Assembly (NCBI RefSeq): GCF_036013745.1
Contig: NZ_CP107880.1
Span: forward strand, 4,960,001-5,024,000
Direction: 5' to 3'
Length of the DNA stretch: 64,000 bases
Origin: Streptomyces sp. NBC_00483
Lineage (GTDB): Bacteria; Actinomycetota; Actinomycetes; Streptomycetales; Streptomycetaceae
Position 1 is the first letter of the stretch. Each line of letters begins with the position of its first letter. Below the pieces are notes generated by a model. It did no database searches. It was not told the origin of the DNA and was given only the letters and a program-made list of their open reading frames with translations. Shown one piece after another: positions 62,276 through 64,000 of this stretch. The translations under genes were made by a program, and so were the position numbers.

Positions 62276-62803
62276 CTACCGGGTCTCTACGGAGACGGCC
62301 TCGATGACCACGTCGTTGACCGGCCGGTCGGTGCGCGGGTTGGTCTGCGTACCGGCGATCGCGTCGACGATCTTCTGGCTGGCCTCGTCGACGACCTCAC
62401 CGAAGATCGTGTGCTTGCGGGTCAGCCAGGCGGTGGGCGAGACGGTGATGAAGAACTGCGAACCGTTCGTACCGGGCCCCGCGTTGGCCATCGCCAGCAG
62501 GTACGGCTTGGTGAAGGCCAGGTCGGGGTGGAACTCGTCCTCGAACTGGTAGCCCGGGCCGCCCGTGCCGTTGCCCAGCGGGTCGCCGCCCTGGATCATG
62601 AAGCCGCCGATGACGCGGTGGAAGATCGTGCCGTCGTAGAGGGGTGCCGTGGACTTCTCCCCGGTCTCCGGGTTGGTCCATTCACGCTCGCCCTTGGCGA
62701 GCTCCACGAAGTTCTTGACCGTCTTGGGAGTGTGGTTCGGCAGCAGCCGGACCTCGATGTCGCCCTGGTTGGTCCTGAGAGTGGCGTACAGCTGCTCGGC
62801 CAC
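62276..62803 (-). CDS. ppiA: Cyclophilin-type peptidyl-prolyl cis-trans isomerase
   Basis: The protein has 175 aa from the GTG at 62803 (VAEQLYATLRTNQGDIEVRL), with GGAAGG 7 nt upstream. Cyclophilin motifs: FHRVIGGFMIQGGDP, YLLAMANAGPGTNGSQFFIT and HTIFGEVV. It is the Streptomyces cytosolic cyclophilin A type and has no signal peptide. The active-site Trp of human CypA is Trp here too (SPTAWLTRKH), compatible with cyclosporin binding. Confidence 0.93.
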   Translation of the reverse strand: MAEQLYATLRTNQGDIEVRLLPNHTPKTVKNFVELAKGEREWTNPETGEKSTAPLYDGTIFHRVIGGFMIQGGDPLGNGTGGPGYQFEDEFHPDLAFTKPYLLAMANAGPGTNGSQFFITVSPTAWLTRKHTIFGEVVDEASQKIVDAIAGTQTNPRTDRPVNDVVIEAVSVETR

Positions 62804-63085
62804 GATCTGCCTTCCGTTGACATTTGTGCCCCCCGATCCTCGCACGACGCACCCCCGACGGCCCCGGACGGACTTGTCAGGGTTGTGCGTGGGGTTTCAG
62901 CAGCCGAAAACCGGTCTACTCGTAGTCGAAGAGGCGCGCCCCGCCGCGATCCGTGGCATTGTCGTCGCCAAGTCCCTTTATCAAGCCGTACCAAGCCTTA
63001 CCACCGCATTGACACTCCTGGCAGGCATGATCCGCGAAAGGGTGGAAAGGTGAAAAACCTGTACGCCACCGAGGAGGAGGATCCC

Positions 63086-63784
63086 GTGACCCGCATCGAC
63101 AGCGTGCGTGCCGCGACCGGCTCGGCGAAGGACAGCGTGCTGCATGCCGCGGAAGTGGTGGCGCCCTACGCCGAGTCGGCCAAGGACCGGGCCACGACGT
63201 ACGCGCAGGAGGCGCGCGTCGCGCTCGGGCCCAAGGTTTCGCAGGCCGCGCACCAGGCGCGCGCCCAGTACGACACGCACCTCGCTCCGCGCCTCGAGCA
63301 GGCACGGACGCATGTCCCGCCGAAGCTCGACCAGGCCGCGCACGACGCGGCGACCCGCACCCGTGAGGCTGCCCGGCAGGCCGCGGCGTATTCCAAGCCG
63401 CGCATCGAGCAGGCGGTGGCCGCGTCCGAGCCCGCCCGCAAGGAGGCCGTGGCCCGCAGCAGCGCGGCCTACTCAGGACTCCGCGGCGAGGTCTCGCCGA
63501 AGGAGATCCGCAAGCTGGTGCGCAAGCACGAGCGCCGCGCCCGCTCCGGCCGTATCGCCAAGCGTCTCGTCGTACTCGGCATCCTCGCGGGCGGCGCGTT
63601 CGCCGCGTGGAAGTGGTGGGACAAGCAGGCCAACCCGGACTGGCTGGTGGAGCCGCCGGCCGCCACCGAGGTCCCCGACAGCGCTCCGCTGACCTCCGTC
63701 GACGGCAGCGGTCGGGACGTCCTCGACCCGGAAGTAGAGGCGAAGCAGGCCGAGGCGGACACGTCTGTGCAGGACGAGCGCTGA
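63086..63784 (+). CDS. DUF5324 family membrane-associated protein
   Basis: The protein has 232 aa from the GTG at 63086 (MTRIDSVRAATGSAKDSVLH), which has GGAGGAGGA 6 nt upstream; an in-frame GTG at 63050 also has a purine-rich site. Amphipathic Ala/Arg/Glu repeats (AAHQARAQYDTHLAPRLEQA) fill the first 150 residues like an apolipoprotein/LEA-type helix. A single TM (RLVVLGILAGGAFAAWKWW) and the conserved DKQANPDWLVEPP follow. The family is actinobacterial with unknown function. Confidence 0.8.
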   Translation: MTRIDSVRAATGSAKDSVLHAAEVVAPYAESAKDRATTYAQEARVALGPKVSQAAHQARAQYDTHLAPRLEQARTHVPPKLDQAAHDAATRTREAARQAAAYSKPRIEQAVAASEPARKEAVARSSAAYSGLRGEVSPKEIRKLVRKHERRARSGRIAKRLVVLGILAGGAFAAWKWWDKQANPDWLVEPPAATEVPDSAPLTSVDGSGRDVLDPEVEAKQAEADTSVQDER

Positions 63785-63798
63785 CGCCAGATACGGCG

Positions 63799-63841
63799 AA
63801 AGCCCCTCCGACCAGGGAGAACCTGACCGGAGGGGCTTTTT
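63799..63841. terminator. Intrinsic terminator after the DUF5324 gene
   Basis: AAAGCCCCTCCG pairs with CGGAGGGGCTTT across a loop of about 17 nt and is followed by a T tract. The mirrored A tract also suits termination of the minus-strand tRNA-Ala transcript. Confidence 0.88.
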
Positions 63842-63845
63842 GCTG

Positions 63846-63918
63846 TGGAGCCTAGGGGAGTCGAACCCCTGACATCTGCCATGCAAAGACAGCGCTCTAC
63901 CAACTGAGCTAAGGCCCC
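63846..63918 (-). tRNA. tRNA-Ala (TGC)
   Basis: The 73-nt cloverleaf on the minus strand has acceptor GGGGCCT/AGGCTCC with the G3:U70 identity pair, D-arm AGCTCAGTTGGTAGAGC, anticodon loop TTTGCAT (anticodon TGC) and T-arm GGGGTTCGACTCCCC. CCA is not encoded. Confidence 0.96.
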
Positions 63919-64000
63919 GAAAACGATGCGTCCCACCGGAATGTTCATGCTCCGGTTCGGCACCGCAGACCAGAGTACCGGGTCACCCCCTGAATCCTGC

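Overview
The window is chromosomal DNA of a Streptomyces or a very close relative. The evidence is very high GC with strong third-position GC bias, frequent GTG/TTG starts, and a gene order that follows the Streptomyces core chromosome just to one side of oriC: two branched-chain keto acid dehydrogenase (bkd) clusters, the paa catabolic genes, the fhaA-fhaB-pstP-rodA-pbpA-pknB division and morphogenesis block, class E sortases, crgA, rhomboid and cyclophilin. The nearby origin shows in the DNA itself: one perfect parS site (23610-23623), one near-perfect parS (59429-59442) and a cluster of DnaA boxes (60979-61211). oriC itself is not in the window.

Layout. 1-3 kb: a thioredoxin/NHL gene running off the left edge, beside a lone serine recombinase of visibly lower GC (the only mobile-element gene). 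3-9.5 kb: cupin, a GlxA-type regulator broken by a small palindromic insertion, a YihY-type membrane protein, a secreted FG-GAP protein, a LURP-one protein, a nitrilase-family amidase and a mycothiol-dependent-type enzyme. 9.5-13 kb: Streptomyces GC-rich repeats, a gntR-MFS operon and a K15-type DD-transpeptidase. 13-17 kb: first bkd cluster. 17-21.5 kb: orphan response regulator, flavin-split-barrel protein, Ser/Thr kinase, proteasome activator Bpa. 21.5-26 kb: quinone oxidoreductase and a mobA-moeA-potassium channel operon. 26-30.5 kb: second bkd cluster with divergent bkdR. 30.5-43 kb: phenylacetate (paa) regulon in two blocks, interrupted by an RNA methyltransferase and an HTTM/DUF5819 membrane pair, followed by an acyl-CoA dehydrogenase under a KstR-like operator. 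43-47.5 kb: rhodanese, J-domain protein, DUF2252, HxlR/azoreductase pair, tRNA-Leu. 47.8-56 kb: fhaA-fhaB-pstP-rodA-pbpA then pknB. 56-60.5 kb: three class E sortases with pabA, a 53-aa membrane protein and a DUF881 protein. 60.6-64 kb: crgA, DnaA-box cluster, rhomboid protease, cyclophilin, DUF5324 and tRNA-Ala.

How the genes work together. The bkd clusters make branched acyl-CoA starters for fatty acids and polyketides. paaABCDE, paaN and paaH with a TetR regulator (PaaR) degrade phenylacetyl-CoA; the PaaR-type operator occurs at both paa promoters and, with one change, at the second bkd promoter. The FHA/PP2C/SEDS/PBP/PASTA-kinase block couples reversible Ser/Thr phosphorylation to peptidoglycan synthesis, with crgA and the sortases acting in septation and surface-protein anchoring nearby.

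I found no CRISPR array, phage structural genes or biosynthetic gene cluster. The most unusual observations are a parS site that forms a stop/start junction between two genes, an AT-rich active-site segment in the gene beside the recombinase, two genes hit by related palindromic mini-elements, and apparent wiring between paa and bkd control.
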